A stretch of DNA of 64,000 bases from contig NZ_FNTQ01000001.1 of the NCBI RefSeq assembly GCF_900105755.1, forward strand, positions 3,038,001-3,102,000, in the 5' to 3' direction. Positions 14,736 to 24,313 of this stretch are shown here, piece by piece. Source of the stretch: Streptomyces sp. Ag109_O5-10. GTDB lineage: Bacteria; Actinomycetota; Actinomycetes; Streptomycetales; Streptomycetaceae. Both the position numbers and the translations under genes were made by a program. The stretch's first letter is position 1; each line of letters starts with the position of its first letter. Below the pieces are notes generated by a model. That model searched no databases. It was not told where the DNA came from and was given only the letters and a program-made list of their open reading frames with translations.

Positions 14736-17555
14736 GTGGTCCTGCAATCCGAGGATGCTTCCCGTCTTCCTGCCGAGGCGCATGCGCGGCTCCTGATCGA
14801 CCAGCAGCTGCACGTGGCGGGCTGGGCGGTGCAGGACCGCAAGGGCATGAACCTGTTCGCGGGCGAGCCGGGTGTGCACGGCATCGCGGTACGCGAGGTG
14901 ATCATGGCGCCGGGGCACGGGCGGGTGGACTACCTGCTGTACGTGAACAAGAAAGTTGTGGGGGTCATCGAGGCCAAGCCGCAGGGAACCACGCTCTCCG
15001 GGGTGGAGTGGCAGTCGGCCATGTACGCCACGGGCCTGCCGGCCGAGCACCGCAAGCGCGCTCACATCGTTGGGGAGCGTCTGCCGTTCGTTTTCGAGGC
15101 CTCGGGATCGGAAACGCACTTCACCAACGGGTACGACCCTGCGCCGCGTGCCCGCAAGGTCTTCAACTTCCCTAAGCCGTCCACGCTGGCCCGCATCGTC
15201 CGGGAAGCGACCGACGACCCAGCCCTCCCTACGTGGCGGTCCAAGGTTCGGCACATGCCGCCGCTGAGCACGGAGTCTCTGCGCCCGGCGCAGGTCGACG
15301 CAATCGAGAACACCGAGAAGTCCTTGGCCGCACAACGTGCGGACCGGTCGCTGATCCAGATGGCCACGGGTGCGGGCAAGACTTACACCGCCGTCACGCT
15401 GTCCTACCGGCTGCTCAAGCACGCCGGGTTCAAGCGGGTGCTATTCCTGGTGGACCGCAACAACTTGGCCAAGCAGACCGCGGCCGAGTTCAGCAACTAC
15501 GTCACCCCGGACGACGGCCGGAAGTTCAGCGAGCTGTACGCGGTCGACCGCCTCAAGTCCGGCAGAATGTTCTCCAGTTCCGACGTGGTGATCTCCACGA
15601 TCCAGCGCGTGTACTCGGTGCTGCGCGGCAAAGAGATTCCCGAGGGCGATGACCCGAGCCTGGACGACTTCGTGCCAGACGCACCGGTGGAAATTGCCTA
15701 CAACCCGGACATGCCGCCGGAGTCGTTCGACCTGGTAATCGTGGACGAGGCCCACCGTTCCATATACGGGGCCTGGAAAGGCGTGCTGGAGTACTTCGAC
15801 GCCCACGTGCTGGGATTGACGGCCACGCCGGGCAAGCAGACGTTCGCGTTCTTCCGGCAGAACCTCGTTTCGCAGTACACGTACACAGAGTCCGTGGCCG
15901 ACGCCGTGAACGTGGACTTCGACATCTACCGGATCAAGACGGAGGTCTCCCAGAACGGCTCGACGATCGAGGCCGGCACGTTCGTGCCGAAGGTGGACCG
16001 CCGCACGAGGGTGCAGCGCATTGAAGCTATCGACGAGGAGCTCGAGTACAAGAAGTCCCAGCTGGACCGGGCGGTGCAGAATCCCAACCAGATACGCACT
16101 GTCCTGCAGGCCTTCCGTGATCGGCTGTTCACAGAGATCTTCCCGGGCCGCACCGCGGTGCCCAAGACGCTGATCTTCTGCAAGGACGACGCCCACGCCG
16201 AGGAGGTGGTAACGCAGGTGCGTCAGGTGTTCGGCAAGGGCAACGACTTCGCCGCGAAGATCACCTACCAAGCCAAGGACCCCGAGGGGCATCTTCAAGC
16301 CTTCCGCACCAGCGCGAGCCTGCGGATCGCGGTCACGGTGGACATGATCGCTACCGGGACGGACGTGAAGCCGCTGGAGTGCGTGTTCTTCATGCGTGAT
16401 GTTCGCTCGGCACAGTACTTCGAGCAGATGAAAGGGCGGGGCGCCCGCACGATCGCGAAGGCAGACTTCCAGGCCGTGACCCCGGACGCCCAGACCTGCG
16501 CGGCTGCGCAGGAGAAGACCCGGTTTGTGATCGTTGACGCTGTGGGCGTGACAGAGCACGCCTTCGTGGATCCGCCGCTGATGCGCACCAAGTCAGTAAG
16601 TCTGGAGAAGCTGCTGGGCAAGGCTGCTTCCCTGACGATCACCGAGGACGAGACCGCGACCCTGGCTTCCCGTCTGGCGGCTCTGGAGCTCCAGGTGACT
16701 CCGGCCGAGCGGGCTGAGCTCGCCAAGGTCGCCGGGCAGCCTCTTAGGGCGATCGTCAAGGATCTAGTCGAGGCCTGCGATCCGCAGGTCCATGCCGAAG
16801 CGCTCGCCGCTGTCGGCAACGAGGCCGAGCGTGATCAGGTGGTCGAGGAGCTGATCGAGAAAGCCATTGAGCCTCTGGCTGCGAACCCGGAGCTGCGTAC
16901 GCGCATCCTCGAGCTGCGCCGACAGCACGATCTGATCATCGATGACACCAACCCGGATTCCCTGATCGAGGCGTACGGGGTGGGTGAGGAGGACAAGGCC
17001 CGCGAGATCGTCGACGACTGGCGCGCCTACCTGGAGGAGCACCGCAGCGAGATTAGCGCGATCCAGGTCCTGCAGCAGGCCGCGGACGCCAGTGACAGGC
17101 CGACCGGCAGCACGTTCGAGCAGATCAAGGAGCTCGCCGACCGTATCGCCCGCCCGCCGCACCGGTGGACCCCTCAGCGTCTCTGGGCGGCGCACGAGCA
17201 GGTCGAGAAGGGCCGCGTGCGACGGAACGCGAGGGCCCAGACCACGGATCTGGTGTCCCTTCTGCGCTTTACTCTTGCGGGTGACGACGAGCTGGTGCCG
17301 TACGCCGACAAGGTGCGCGAGCGGTATCAGGGCTGGCTCCTGCAGCAGGAGCAGGCCGGCGTCGTCTTCACTGATACGCAGAGATGGTGGCTGGACAACA
17401 TGGCGAACGTGATCGCGTCCTCGGCCGGGATCGACGTCGACCAGCTCGACGGCGCCCCGTTCGACGAGCGCGGTGGTATTGATGGCGCTCTTCGCGACCT
17501 GGGCAACCAAGCCGGTGAAATTCTGGAGACCCTGAACAAGGAGTTGACCGCGTGA
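14736..17555 (+). CDS. hsdR: Type I restriction enzyme R subunit
   Basis: A 939-residue protein. It has an N-terminal PD-(D/E)XK nuclease (GRVDYLLYV, then VIEAKPQG, near residues 62-84) and an SF2 translocase (Walker A ATGAGKT near 212, DEAH box VDEAHRS near 336, motif III LGLTATPG near 360, motif VI region QMKGRGART near 570). The helical C-terminus resembles the EcoEI R type. The GTG at 14736 follows AAGGGGGGA at good spacing; an upstream TTG (14670) gives 22 extra residues without a site. The stop overlaps hsdS as GTGA. It cleaves unmodified DNA together with HsdS and HsdM. Confidence 0.93.
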   Translation: MVLQSEDASRLPAEAHARLLIDQQLHVAGWAVQDRKGMNLFAGEPGVHGIAVREVIMAPGHGRVDYLLYVNKKVVGVIEAKPQGTTLSGVEWQSAMYATGLPAEHRKRAHIVGERLPFVFEASGSETHFTNGYDPAPRARKVFNFPKPSTLARIVREATDDPALPTWRSKVRHMPPLSTESLRPAQVDAIENTEKSLAAQRADRSLIQMATGAGKTYTAVTLSYRLLKHAGFKRVLFLVDRNNLAKQTAAEFSNYVTPDDGRKFSELYAVDRLKSGRMFSSSDVVISTIQRVYSVLRGKEIPEGDDPSLDDFVPDAPVEIAYNPDMPPESFDLVIVDEAHRSIYGAWKGVLEYFDAHVLGLTATPGKQTFAFFRQNLVSQYTYTESVADAVNVDFDIYRIKTEVSQNGSTIEAGTFVPKVDRRTRVQRIEAIDEELEYKKSQLDRAVQNPNQIRTVLQAFRDRLFTEIFPGRTAVPKTLIFCKDDAHAEEVVTQVRQVFGKGNDFAAKITYQAKDPEGHLQAFRTSASLRIAVTVDMIATGTDVKPLECVFFMRDVRSAQYFEQMKGRGARTIAKADFQAVTPDAQTCAAAQEKTRFVIVDAVGVTEHAFVDPPLMRTKSVSLEKLLGKAASLTITEDETATLASRLAALELQVTPAERAELAKVAGQPLRAIVKDLVEACDPQVHAEALAAVGNEAERDQVVEELIEKAIEPLAANPELRTRILELRRQHDLIIDDTNPDSLIEAYGVGEEDKAREIVDDWRAYLEEHRSEISAIQVLQQAADASDRPTGSTFEQIKELADRIARPPHRWTPQRLWAAHEQVEKGRVRRNARAQTTDLVSLLRFTLAGDDELVPYADKVRERYQGWLLQQEQAGVVFTDTQRWWLDNMANVIASSAGIDVDQLDGAPFDERGGIDGALRDLGNQAGEILETLNKELTA

Positions 17556-18895
17556 CCGATGCCGGACTGCCCAAAGGATGGGAGCAGACGACGCTCGGAA
17601 AGATCGCGGCCTGGAGCAGCGGGGGCACACCGAAGTCTGGACGCAAAGACTTCTACGGCGGCGACATCCCCTGGGCTGTCATCGGCGACCTCAACGACGG
17701 TTTGCTCGTCGAAACCGCTGGCACGATCACGCAGGACGGTTTGGACAACTCCTCGGCGAAGTGGGTGCCCAAGGGATCCGTGCTAGTGGCGATGTACGGC
17801 GCCTCGATCGGGAAGCTTGGTCTAACTGGCGTGCCCTTGACGACGAACCAGGCGATCGCGGCCGCTCGTCCGAGTGACAAGGTTACTGCCAAATTCCTCT
17901 TCTACTACCTCATGTCCCAGCGCGAGGAACTGGTGCGAGCCGGAAAGGGAGCGGCGCAGCCGAACATCGGACAAGGAACGCTTAAAGCATGGCCTGCTAT
18001 CGTCCCTCCGCTGGTAGAGCAAGAGCGAATTGTCGATCTGCTGGAGGATCACCTCTCCCGCCTCGACGCGGGCGTCGACTATCTCGACGCCGCGTTCCGC
18101 AGGACAGTCTCCTTCCAGAGGTCTCACCATCAGGCCATGCTCGATTCTTACGGCGGTGAACTGGTTCGCCTCGCTGATCTCGTGGAATCGATCGAGGCGG
18201 GAAAGTCGCTGGGAAGCTCTGCTCCTCCGGCTGCGCTGGGCGAGTGGGGAATCATCAAGGTCAGTGCGATGACCTGGGGTACTTTCCGGCCTGAGGAGAA
18301 CAAGATGATCCCGGCGGAGAAGGCGAACCCGCAATACGAGGTTAAGCCCGGCGACCTGCTGGTTAGCCGCGCGAACACCTCTGCCTACGTCGGTGCCAGC
18401 GTGCTGGTCGGCGATACCCGTCCGCGCCTCCTGCTGAGTGACAAGAGCCTTCGCATCACACCCAAGGATGGCGTCGACGCCGCGTGGCTTCACAAGGTGC
18501 TCCAAACTCCCAAGTCTCGTCAGCAGATCTCTGACCTGGCCACGGGCACCAAGGACTCGATGCGCAACATTTCTCAGAAAGCACTGCTGTCGATCACTGT
18601 CCCGCGCCTGACCACCAAGCAGCAGGAAGATATGGTCGCACGTTGTCAACAGGCATTTGAGCAGGCCAGCTCATTGGAGGCCAGCACCTCGGCCGGGCTG
18701 AAGAGGGCAAGTAACCTCCGCCGGTCACTTCTGGCCGCTGCTTTTTCGGGGCGCCTGACCGGAGCCGCATTTGATGCGGGGCAAGTCGAAGAAAGGGCTG
18801 CCGTGGTCGACGCCGAGTCAGAAACCCTGGGGTCGGGTCTTTCTGATGCTGAGAAATCAGTTACTGTCAACGACGGCTCAATGTCTGCCGCTTAG
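17552..18895 (+). CDS. hsdS: Type I restriction-modification specificity subunit
   Basis: A 447-residue protein with two target-recognition domains. The first starts at GWEQTTLGKIAAWSSGGTPK and contains IPWAVIGDLNDG. The second begins near residue 200 and contains GIIKVSAMTWGTF. Each is followed by a coiled-coil spacer: PPLVEQERIVDLLEDHLSRL near 155, and RLTTKQQEDMVARCQQAFEQ near 350. The C-terminal extension after about 410 is low-complexity. The target sequence cannot be predicted. The order R-S-M is less usual than R-M-S. It is coupled to hsdR by a 4-bp overlap. Confidence 0.92.
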   Translation: MTDAGLPKGWEQTTLGKIAAWSSGGTPKSGRKDFYGGDIPWAVIGDLNDGLLVETAGTITQDGLDNSSAKWVPKGSVLVAMYGASIGKLGLTGVPLTTNQAIAAARPSDKVTAKFLFYYLMSQREELVRAGKGAAQPNIGQGTLKAWPAIVPPLVEQERIVDLLEDHLSRLDAGVDYLDAAFRRTVSFQRSHHQAMLDSYGGELVRLADLVESIEAGKSLGSSAPPAALGEWGIIKVSAMTWGTFRPEENKMIPAEKANPQYEVKPGDLLVSRANTSAYVGASVLVGDTRPRLLLSDKSLRITPKDGVDAAWLHKVLQTPKSRQQISDLATGTKDSMRNISQKALLSITVPRLTTKQQEDMVARCQQAFEQASSLEASTSAGLKRASNLRRSLLAAAFSGRLTGAAFDAGQVEERAAVVDAESETLGSGLSDAEKSVTVNDGSMSAA

Positions 18896-18945
18896 CATCT
18901 ATTGATCTTGTAGGGCATGTGCCCTGGGTTGAAAGGACACATTTC

Positions 18946-20427
18946 GTGACGGAGACTCGTCAGCTGGTCGACAAGCTTTGGTCGTACGCGGGAGTACTGA
19001 GAGACGCCGGAGTGGGCGTGCTGGAGTACACCGAGCAGCTGACCTACCTATTGTTTTTGAAGATGGCGCACGAGCGTGCCAACCGAGCTCTGAAGCCCGA
19101 GCAGATCATCCCAGAGCAGTACTCCTGGCAACGCCTGCTCGACTCCGACGGCGCGGCACTGGAAGCGGAGTACACACTGATCCTCCAGGGGCTGGGCCGT
19201 CAACCGGGCATGCTGGGCACGATCTTCCGCAAGGCGGAGAACAGGGTGCAGGATCCGGCGATCCTCAAGCGTCTCGTCCACGATCTGATCGACAAGCAGA
19301 CCTGGTCGGGCGGCGGTGACATCAATGGTGATGCCTACGAGTCCCTGCTGTCCAAGGGGGCGAGTGACAAGGGCTCTGGGGCGGGCCAGTACTTCACGCC
19401 GCGCTCGATCATCTCCGCGATGGTCGAGGTCGTGAAGCCCACCGTGGAGGACTCCGTCATCGACCCGGCGTGCGGAACTGGAGGCTTCCTGCTGGGCGCT
19501 CACGCGTATGCTTCGAAGGATGCGGCGCACATGAACCCCGAGCAGCGCGCCCACTTGCGAAGTGGGTTCGTACACGGCGTCGAGTTGGTGGACGGTACTG
19601 CACGCCTGGGCGCCATGAACCTGCTGCTGCATGGAATGGGCGACGCCAAGGGCGAGTCCTTGATCGAGGTCAAGGATGCCCTCGTGGCCGACCCGGGCAA
19701 GCGATGGTCGGTCGTGCTGGCCAACCCGCCGTTCGGCACGAAGTCTTCCATCACGATGGTCGGCGCCGACGGCAAGGCAGCACGCGAGGACCGGGAGATC
19801 GAGCGCTCAGATTTCACCGTCACCACGAGCAACAAGCAGCTCAACTTCCTACAGCACATCATGACGATCCTGGACATCAATGGCCGTGCCGCCGTGGTGT
19901 TGCCGGACAACGTCCTATTCGAGGGCGGTGCAGGGGAGTCCCTGCGTCGTCGTCTACTCAAGAGCTTCGACCTGCATACAATCCTTCGTCTGCCTACGGG
20001 GGTGTTCTACGCGCAGGGAGTGAAGGCGAACGTGCTGTTCTTCGATAAGAAGCCGGCCAGCGAGACCCCGTGGACCGCTGAGACGTGGGTGTACGACCTG
20101 CGGACCAACCAGCACTTCACACTCAAGCAGAACCCGCTCACCCGTAAGCACCTGGACGACTTCGTCGCGTGTGCCAAGCCGGGGCGGCCGCGCAAGGAGC
20201 GGGTGGAGACCGAGCGGTTCAAGGCGTTTACCTACGAGGAGCTTCTCAGCAGGGAGAAGGTCAACCTCGACATCACCTGGCTCCGCGACGAGTCCCTCGA
20301 GGCCCTGGACAACCTACCTGCCCCCGATGTCATCGCGCGCGAGATCGTCGAGGACCTCACTGCGGCTCTGGAGGAGTTCGCGGCAGTTGCTGACGCACTG
20401 GAGGCCAAGGAGACGGCCGAGGCGTGA
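18946..20427 (+). CDS. hsdM: Type I DNA adenine methyltransferase subunit
   Basis: A 493-residue N6-adenine methyltransferase. An N-terminal helical HsdM_N domain (residues 5-140) is followed by the SAM-binding motif DPACGTGGFLLGA near 172 and the catalytic NPPF in VVLANPPFGTKS near 260. The GTG at 18946 follows GAAAGGAC; the frame is open 27 bp further upstream without a site. It methylates host DNA within the HsdS target and protects it from HsdR. It is third in the R-S-M operon and 82 bp before the AIPR gene. Confidence 0.93.
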   Translation: MTETRQLVDKLWSYAGVLRDAGVGVLEYTEQLTYLLFLKMAHERANRALKPEQIIPEQYSWQRLLDSDGAALEAEYTLILQGLGRQPGMLGTIFRKAENRVQDPAILKRLVHDLIDKQTWSGGGDINGDAYESLLSKGASDKGSGAGQYFTPRSIISAMVEVVKPTVEDSVIDPACGTGGFLLGAHAYASKDAAHMNPEQRAHLRSGFVHGVELVDGTARLGAMNLLLHGMGDAKGESLIEVKDALVADPGKRWSVVLANPPFGTKSSITMVGADGKAAREDREIERSDFTVTTSNKQLNFLQHIMTILDINGRAAVVLPDNVLFEGGAGESLRRRLLKSFDLHTILRLPTGVFYAQGVKANVLFFDKKPASETPWTAETWVYDLRTNQHFTLKQNPLTRKHLDDFVACAKPGRPRKERVETERFKAFTYEELLSREKVNLDITWLRDESLEALDNLPAPDVIAREIVEDLTAALEEFAAVADALEAKETAEA

Positions 20428-20509
20428 GCCTAGAGTCGTTGTCCGAGATCAGCACGACGGCCGTAGCTGCTGTTGATCTGTTCAGCATTGCAGAGTGCGA
20501 GGGGCGAGC

Positions 20510-22564
20510 ATGAAGGACCTTCAAATTCGACAGCTCGAGGCGGCCCTGAACGAGCAGTTTGACGGCCTGATCGACATGACTGACTTGGAAGGGCGGGACG
20601 ACAAGACTGTTCGGCCGGCCTTCCTCAGCCGTGCACTGGCAGCGTTGGCTGTGCTTGAGGTGACGGGTCTCGACCGTGAGCAAGCCGCGGCATGCGTCAT
20701 CGACGGTTTCGATGATCAGGGGATTGATGCTGTCGCGGTGGACGCAGACGCCCCGCATATCTATATCATCCAGGCCAAATGGAGTAAAACCGCCGACGCG
20801 TCCTTCGATCAGAAGGCCCTTTTCGCCCTTAAGGAAGGCCTCAAAAAGCTGGTGAGCGGCCAATATGACCGCTTCAACAACAAACTCCAGCCCATGGTCC
20901 CCGCCCTGAATTATGCCTTGAGTAATCCTCGCGTGCAGATAACAATCGTGCCGGCCCTGGCCGGGGATCGGGGACTGCCGCCAGCCCAGCAGGATTTCGA
21001 GGATCTAAAAGACGAGTACAACGACCCTCAGGAGATTCTTCGAGTCGAACCCCTTCTGCTGCAACACTTCATTAGCGCTCTCCGTGCGGGGCTGGACGAT
21101 CCGAGAGTTGACCTGAAAGCACGGATGCCCGACTTTCGCTTTCATGGCGAACCCTATTTGGCTTACTACGGAACGCTCACCGCTGACCAGGTCGCAGGAT
21201 GGTACGCGGAACATCGGCATCGCCTCTTCCAGCGAAACATTCGATTTCCTCTGGGGCTCACAAAGATCAACTCTGGGCTGGTGGAGACAGTGCTCCGCGA
21301 GCCCACACATTTTTGGTATTTTCACAATGGCATCACTGTGCTCTGCGACCAGCTCGATGTCGGCCCGCGTGGTGACCTTGAGCTATCCGGCGCGAGTGTG
21401 GTGAACGGCGCCCAGACGGTTTCATCCCTGCATGAGGCGGCCGAACGGTCGGCTGAGTCCGTCGCGCGTGCACGTGTCCATGTACGCATTATCCCGCTCA
21501 AGGGGACGCCGGATAATTTCGACCGCCAGGTAACAATTGCAACCAATACTCAGAACGGAGTGGCCGAGCAAGACTTTCGCGCCCTCGATGATATTCAGAC
21601 GCGGCTCCGCTATGACTTCGACGTCACGCTTAATAAGACTTACGTCATTAAGCGCGGAGAAACACCTCCGGCGCCTGCAGATGGATGCGACATGGTCGAA
21701 GCGGCGATCGCCTTGGGTTGTGCGCACCAAGACCCTCAGATCTCCTTTCAGGCGAAGTCCGAAGCCAGCCTTTTGTGGAAGGATGAGATCTACACCAAGA
21801 TATTCCGTCGTCCGGATGCTCGCAGGGTGTGGCGAGCCGTGCAGTTGCTGCGAGCGGTGAGAAAGGCGTTGGTCCCCCTCCAGCAAAGCCTAGAGAGCCG
21901 CGCGGGAGCCTTCGTTGACCAGGGTGAGTACATGATCACTCACCTTGTCTTCCGTCAGCAGCAAAACTGGTCCTCGTGCCCAGAAGGCGAATGGACGAGG
22001 ATGCTGAAGCTGATCCCCGCTTCGGTCGAGGCTGCCTTGCGATGGGCTATGTATGCCCTCGACAGAGGTAACACTCAGGTTGGTGGCGTTTTTCGCACAG
22101 CTCAGCGCTATGCACATATTGCAGAGAGTGCCGCCGAAGGCTTGCTCTCTCGGGAGTCCACACCAGAACTTTCTCCTGAGTACCAGTCAGCGGAGCGGGA
22201 GAAGAGAGCGCGCCAAGCGAATGCAGTCACTGTGATTGTAGACGCAGGTGCCATCGCGGAGGGAACTCGATTGGAGTTCCGGCCTGTAACCGATCTGGAA
22301 CGCCGGGCCTTGACCAAGTGGATCGCGGAAGATCGGCGCCGTGGATCCGCAACGTGGGTTGTAAGCAGGAGCAACCGAAGCAAGGTGCTTCTGTGGGAAT
22401 GGAATGGTGAACGCTATTCCCCGAGTGCACTCGTAGTGGAGATGTTCCGGCACGCCAACAAGTCGGGACCGCAAGCGGTGCAAGGAACCCGCCGCTGGTT
22501 CGTTGCCGGACAGGGTTCACTGGTCGATATCGCCAACAGCATCCGCGGTGATTCCGCGGAGTAG
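20510..22564 (+). CDS. AIPR-family abortive infection protein
   Basis: A 684-residue protein of the AIPR (abortive infection phage resistance) family. The N-terminal 120 residues contain DDQGIDAVAVD near 70 and IYIIQAKWSK near 86, the D...QxK arrangement of a PD-(D/E)XK nuclease fold. The central AIPR region has FWYFHNGITVLCDQ and NGAQTVSSLHEA, and later ATNTQNGVAEQDFRALDDIQ. The ATG at 20510 follows GAGGGGCGAG. It shares direction and probably transcript with hsdRSM. Codon use is markedly less GC-biased than hsdM (for example AAT, ATT and AAG runs), so it was probably acquired separately. Confidence 0.85.
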   Translation: MKDLQIRQLEAALNEQFDGLIDMTDLEGRDDKTVRPAFLSRALAALAVLEVTGLDREQAAACVIDGFDDQGIDAVAVDADAPHIYIIQAKWSKTADASFDQKALFALKEGLKKLVSGQYDRFNNKLQPMVPALNYALSNPRVQITIVPALAGDRGLPPAQQDFEDLKDEYNDPQEILRVEPLLLQHFISALRAGLDDPRVDLKARMPDFRFHGEPYLAYYGTLTADQVAGWYAEHRHRLFQRNIRFPLGLTKINSGLVETVLREPTHFWYFHNGITVLCDQLDVGPRGDLELSGASVVNGAQTVSSLHEAAERSAESVARARVHVRIIPLKGTPDNFDRQVTIATNTQNGVAEQDFRALDDIQTRLRYDFDVTLNKTYVIKRGETPPAPADGCDMVEAAIALGCAHQDPQISFQAKSEASLLWKDEIYTKIFRRPDARRVWRAVQLLRAVRKALVPLQQSLESRAGAFVDQGEYMITHLVFRQQQNWSSCPEGEWTRMLKLIPASVEAALRWAMYALDRGNTQVGGVFRTAQRYAHIAESAAEGLLSRESTPELSPEYQSAEREKRARQANAVTVIVDAGAIAEGTRLEFRPVTDLERRALTKWIAEDRRRGSATWVVSRSNRSKVLLWEWNGERYSPSALVVEMFRHANKSGPQAVQGTRRWFVAGQGSLVDIANSIRGDSAE

Positions 22565-22778
22565 ATACATCGGCTGTGCCTCGCAGTCCATATCGAATCC
22601 TGACCGCCCGGCTCACGAATGGTCCAACAGGCCTCGGAGACGCACACGGGTGGGGGATCTCCGAACCCTTGTGCGACTTGGGGCCCGCTTCTTCCGGTCC
22701 GTGGACTACTTGTGGACAGGCCAGGCCGATCAATCTCATCAAGAGCCTGTGACCTGCTGTGATGCGACAGAGAGACGG

Positions 22779-22825
22779 GGCCTCCGGAGCCGTGTGCGCA
22801 GGTTCGAATCCTGCCGGGGGCACCC
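22779..22825 (+). repeat. attR, direct repeat copy 2 of the tRNA-Arg 3' end
   Basis: Identical over 47 bp to 1203-1249. The duplicated tRNA terminator follows (about 22842-22881). Beyond it the sequence diverges from the left copy and instead resembles the flank at 40.8 kb. The anticodon-5' half of the tRNA is absent, so it is not a functional gene. The 214 bp between the AIPR stop and this site hold nothing recognisable. Confidence 0.92.
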
Positions 22826-23217
22826 TTCATAAGGTGCCCAAAGACCCCGTCACCAGCGGAAACGCTGAGGCCGGGGTCTTCTTGCATGTGCAGGCGTGTG
22901 CGGCCCGAAGCGGCCGTATGTCGAGGTCCGTAGACGAGGCGTGGACGGGATCTTGGAGCATCGTCGCAGGTAAGCCCCGGAGGACGCGGCTCCCAGTCGG
23001 TCAGTCCACCACACCGAGTCTGGGCGCCTTACGCCCGAACTCATGCGATTGGCCACTCAGGCGGCACTGTCCGGCAGGGGCGCTGTTCTCCTTAGGTGTG
23101 GGCTCCTCGGTATCGGCGCATTTCAAGGCCCGCACCCCGATCAGGAGCGGAGGCGACGTCCCGCTATCGTGCCCGTGATCGGGCCGTGGGGCCTGACCAA
23201 GCGGGGAGGGGGCTGTC

Positions 23218-23484
23218 GTGGGGATCTTGCAAAAGTGGGGGCGTAAGCGCATGGCTCAGGGCGCTATCGCGGCTCGGGAGCAGGGTGAAACCACCTACGT
23301 TCACAGACTGGCCAGTTCCAGTCAGCAGATCCAGGACCGGTACACCGCGGTGATCGAGTCCGAGGGATGGAAGCTGGCCGGGATCCACGAGGATCCGTCG
23401 CGCCCCAGGGAGCGCTGGGTGATGACCTTCAAGCGTGCCGACGAGGCAAGCGGGACAACCGCCCAATCGTCCGAGCCCGCCTAG
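23218..23484 (+). CDS. Small hypothetical protein
   Basis: An 88-residue protein starting GTG at 23218 after GGGAGGGGG. It starts MGILQKWGRKRMAQGA (first residue from GTG) and contains TYVHRLASSSQQIQDRYTAV and WVMTFKRADE. Comparable short proteins occur in Streptomyces, but no function is known to me. It is the first gene after attR, in the position that DUF6083 holds in the intact AICE, so it may be cargo of an older element whose integrase remnant follows. Confidence 0.65.
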   Translation: MGILQKWGRKRMAQGAIAAREQGETTYVHRLASSSQQIQDRYTAVIESEGWKLAGIHEDPSRPRERWVMTFKRADEASGTTAQSSEPA

Positions 23485-23604
23485 TATCCGGCCTGACTTC
23501 GCGCTCTCGCCCCAGGCTCTGAGGAAGAGTGGAAACAGCCAACGCCTGGTCCGGCGAAAAGGCCCCTGGAGGATCCCAGGGGCCTCAGGCACAAGCAACG
23601 GATC

Positions 23605-23824
23605 TCACTCGTACTCGCGAAGCAAGTCCTCGATACGTCGGTTGGCAACGTCCTGCCGTCCGTCGAGACACTTCGCGTACCGGGTCAACAGGACCTCAAC
23701 GCTGATTCCGGCGCGCTCGGCCACCTCGGTCGGGTAGACGCCGGCGTTGAGCCACGTCGACAGCGCCGAGTGGCGGAGGCCGTACGGCCGGCTCGCGAGG
23801 GGCGAAGCCGCGACTGCCGGCGGC
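23605..23824 (-). pseudogene. C-terminal remnant of a tyrosine integrase
   Basis: About 73 codons. The frame reads SRPYGLRHSALSTWLNAG, then VEVLLTRYAKCLDGRQD, and ends IEDLLREYE at 23605. It is close to the C-terminus of the intact int (including RYAK with the catalytic Tyr). Everything upstream is gone: the frame is fused in-register to the end of an IS630-type transposase at about 23824. It marks a second, dead element. Confidence 0.85.
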
Positions 23825-24190
23825 AGTCGGTACTGGATCTGCTTGAGCCTGCGCTCGACGGCCTTGGTGATCTGGGCGAGGTTGGCCGCGGCGAGGTTGT
23901 CGACCTCTCGCTTGACCAGCGACCAGATGCCTTCTCAGGTCCCGCAGATCGCGCCAGCCGAAGCCCTTCGGTTCGCCTTTGCGGCCGTGGTACTCGCGGA
24001 CGGCGTAGATCGGCCGCGACCGTTCCCCTCGCCTGTAGCAGACCATTGCTGCCGTCGAGACCCGTCCGGATAGCCGGCCTCGGATCCGCACCACCGGGGT
24101 GCAGCCGAACCGGCCCCAGACTCTGGCACGCGGCGGCATCATCGACTGGTCGGCCTCGTCCTGAAAGACGATCCCGCGGCCTCCCCTTGT
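23825..24190 (-). pseudogene. IS630-family transposase remnant with internal deletion
   Basis: The visible pieces are FQDEADQSMMPPRARVWGRF and YAVREYHGRKGEPKGFGWRD, then, after a deletion and frame change near 23935, GIWSLVKREVDNLAAANLAQ and RRLKQIQYR. The segment that should contain the central DDE residues and LPTYAPDLNP is missing, as are the N-terminus and the tail. It is non-functional. Confidence 0.8.
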
Positions 24191-24313
24191 CGAGCCATAC
24201 AGGGAAGACGGTGAGCATCATCCGAGTCCACCCGCTTCGGACCGAACTCCTCAGGCGGGTGTGCCCCTAGAAGGTTGAGCATGTGACGGCGCGGCGGGTC
24301 TGGTGCTCGAGCT

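Larger units (their letters stand above)
1203..22825. mobile_element. Actinomycete integrative and conjugative element (AICE), pSAM2-like, carrying a defence island
   Basis: About 21.6 kb bounded by an exact 47-bp direct repeat of the tRNA-Arg 3' end. It contains the AICE backbone in one orientation (int, xis, rep, zinc-ribbon protein, Spd-type membrane proteins, mobile-element transfer proteins, FtsK-like tra, SCO3933-type gene). A divergent HTH/TPR regulator, a GntR-NUDIX protein and a cargo block (Pycsar, type I RM, AIPR) follow. All essential backbone genes look intact, so it may still excise and transfer. One IS30-family insertion lies next to int. The limits are the repeat ends; the exact crossover inside the repeat cannot be fixed from sequence alone. 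Confidence 0.9.
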
